From Haplomitrium mnioides (lineage: Eukaryota; Marchantiophyta; Haplomitriopsida; Calobryales), in assembly GCA_049999725.1 (NCBI GenBank), contig JBNGIS010020078.1, forward strand, positions 1 to 21,096: a stretch of 21,096 bases of DNA, written 5' to 3'. A program made the position numbers and the translations under genes. The notes beneath the pieces are model-generated. The model was not told where the DNA came from. It made no database searches and saw nothing but the letters and a program-made list of their open reading frames with translations. Shown one piece after another: positions 19,621-21,096 of this stretch. Within the stretch, counting starts at the first letter, position 1. Every line of letters starts with the position of its first letter.

Positions 19621-21096
19621 TTTTAATCTTACTATAGTGAAGTGTCTATTAGTATTAGTATTAGTCTTAATAGACCTTCTCGTGTTTTGAATTCCTAATC
19701 TAACTATAGTGAAGTGTCAATAAGTATTAGTCTTAGTAGACCTTCAGATGTTTTGAATTCTTAATCTAACTATAGTGAAGTGTCTATTAGTATTAGTCTT
19801 AGTAGATCTTCACATGTTTTGAATTCTTAATCTAACTACAGTGAAGTCTCTATTAGTATTACTCTTAGTAGACCTCCTCATGTTTTGAGTTCTTAATCTA
19901 ACTATAGTGAAGTGTCTATTAGTATTAGTCGTAGTAGACCTTCTCATGTTTGGATTTCTTAATCTAACTATAGTGAAGTGTCTACTAGTATTAGTCTTGG
20001 TAGACCTTGTTATGTTTTGAATTCTTAATGTTTTGAATTCTAAATCTTATAATAGTGAAGTGTGTATTAGTATTAGTCTTAGAAGACCTTCTCATTTTTT
20101 AATTCTTAATCTAACTATACAAAGTGTCTATTTGTATTGGTACTAGTCTTAGTAGACCTTCTCATGTTTTACATTCTTAATCTTACTATAGTGAAATGTC
20201 TATAATTGTTAGTCTTAGTAGACCTTGTCATGTTTTGAATTCTTAGTCTTACTATAGTAAAGTGTGTATTAGTATTAGCCTTAGTAGACCTTCTCATGTT
20301 TTGAATTCTTAATCTAACTATAGTGACGTGTCCATTAGTATTAGTCTTAGTAGACCTTCTCATGTTTTGAATTCTTAATCTAACTATAGTAAAGTGTCTA
20401 TTAGTATTAGTCTTAGTAGACCTTCTCATGTTTTGAATTCTTAATCAAATTATAGTGGAGTGTCTATTAGTATTAGTCTTAGTAGAACTTCTCATGTTTT
20501 GAATTCTTAATCTATCTATAGTGAGGTGTCTATTAGTATAACTCTTAGTAGACTTTCTCATGTTTTGAACCATGAATCTAACTATAGTGAAATGTCTATC
20601 AGTAGTAGTCTTAGTAGACCTTCTCATGTTTTGAATTCTTAATCTCACTATAATGAAGTGTTTATTAGCATTAATCTTAGTAGACCTTCACATTATTTGA
20701 ATTCTTAATCTTACTGTAGTGACGTGTCTATTAGTCTTAGTAGACCTTCTCATGTTTTGAATTCTTAATCTAACTATAGTGACGTGTCCATTAGTATTAG
20801 TTTTAGTAGATGTTCTCATGTTTGGAATTCTTAATCTAACTATAGTAAAGTGTCTATTAGTATTAGTCTTAGTAGACTTTCTCATGTTTTGAATTCTTAA
20901 TCTAACTATAGTGGAGTGTCTATTAGTATTAGTCTTAGTAGAACTGCTCATGTTTTGAATTCCTCATCTAACGTTAGTGAATTGTCTTTTACTATAAGTA
21001 TTAGTCTTAGTAGACCGTCTCATGTTTTGAGTTCTTAGTCTCATTATATTGAAGTGTCTAATAGTATTAATCTTAGTAGACCTTCTCATGCTTTGA
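19621..21096. repeat. Near-consensus right part of the array
   Basis: Mostly close-to-consensus monomers, running past the window edge. One E-like relic (TATACAAAGTG near 20120) follows a doubled TTTTGAATTC junction near 20030. A set of private changes in fixed order (TGACGTGTCC, then TAAAGTG, then TGGAGTG, then GTAGAAC) occurs from 20321 and again from 20777, giving a local 456-bp unit. Confidence 0.8.

Larger units (their letters stand above)
1228..21096 (-). repeat. 66-bp satellite array with higher-order structure
   Basis: Head-to-tail tandem repeat that continues past the right edge. A representative monomer is 15667-15732, one substitution from my consensus. On the + strand the monomer runs: TTAATCTAAC box, TATAGTGAAGTG box, hexamer tract ATTAGTATTAGTCTTAG, AGACCTTCTCATG box, then TTTTGAATTC carrying an EcoRI site. 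By hand count the consensus has 19 G/C in 66 and 29 T against 18 A, with no CpG. Length varies mostly in steps of 6 bases, by adding or losing an ATTAGT hexamer. About 19.77 kb of called bases gives roughly 290-300 monomers, and I saw none inverted. One minus-strand frame would read as a 22-residue repeat (NMRRSTKTNTNRHFTIVRLR then IQ), but it is broken repeatedly by stops and frame shifts. I do not recognise the family. A centromeric, pericentromeric, subtelomeric or heterochromatic-knob position is possible and cannot be told apart from this window. Strand is marked minus only to record the longer open frame. Confidence 0.97.

Noticed and set aside
1228-21096. CRISPR array
   Set aside because: Repeats are contiguous 66-bp monomers with no unique spacers of constant length, variation is spread over the monomer, and the context is eukaryotic.
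1228-21096. Telomere-like or interstitial telomeric repeat (TTAGT-rich tract)
   Set aside because: The ATTAGT and TTAGTC hexamers are only part of a 66-bp unit. No runs of TTTAGGG or TTAGGG occur.
1228-21096. CENP-B box or other centromere-protein motif
   Set aside because: No sequence resembling the TTCG...CGGG pattern recurs in the monomer, and the consensus has no CpG. Centromeric function cannot be claimed from sequence alone.

Overview
The window is almost entirely a head-to-tail satellite array, preceded by about 1.1 kb of ordinary-looking, higher-GC flanking DNA. It looks like a nuclear scaffold from a eukaryote, probably a flowering plant. Reasons: no prokaryotic gene layout, two runs of exactly 100 N (the usual placeholder for gaps of unknown size), a kilobase-scale higher-order satellite, and an exact match to the plant snRNA-promoter element RTCCCACATCG in the flank. 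The plant assignment is an inference from little evidence, and I do not recognise the satellite family or species. No protein-coding or RNA gene can be supported.

Layout. 1-1127: pyrimidine-rich flank with a USE-like motif (168-178), a TATA-like box (914-921), small inverted repeats and no convincing gene. 1128-1227: gap hiding the flank/array junction. 1228-21096: about 19.8 kb of tandem repeats, running off the right edge, with a second gap at 2640-2739. The monomer is 66 bp (about 29% GC, no CpG in the consensus, one EcoRI site GAATTC, T-rich on the + strand). By length there are roughly 290-300 monomers, all in the same orientation.

Higher-order structure. Between 1228 and about 14.8 kb, diagnostic monomer variants recur in a fixed order. 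I label them C (CCTGCTCATG then TTGTCGTAAA), T (TAGTAAACCTTTTCATG), D (AGTATCATTATTAG), S (a 16-bp duplication), E (TACAAAAGTG then TTAGAATTAG) and K (TTAGTAAACATTTTCATTTT). This C-T-D-S-E-K cassette is separated by a variable-length middle section. Two adjacent copies (3140-4296 and 4297-5453) have an exact 1157-bp period, and a third (7679-9033) is 1355 bp, exactly three monomers longer. From about 14.8 to 18.8 kb the cassette is missing and a different variant set dominates. One cassette returns at about 18.84-19.6 kb, and the last 1.5 kb is near-consensus with a local 456-bp period. Several blocks of 130-900 bp are copied within the array at constant offsets, consistent with recent unequal exchange or conversion.

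The many open frames on the minus strand, which would encode a 22-residue peptide repeat rich in Arg, Thr and Asn, follow from 66 being divisible by 3. They are not treated as genes. The real content is the fine structure of a satellite still being reshaped, not a gene system.
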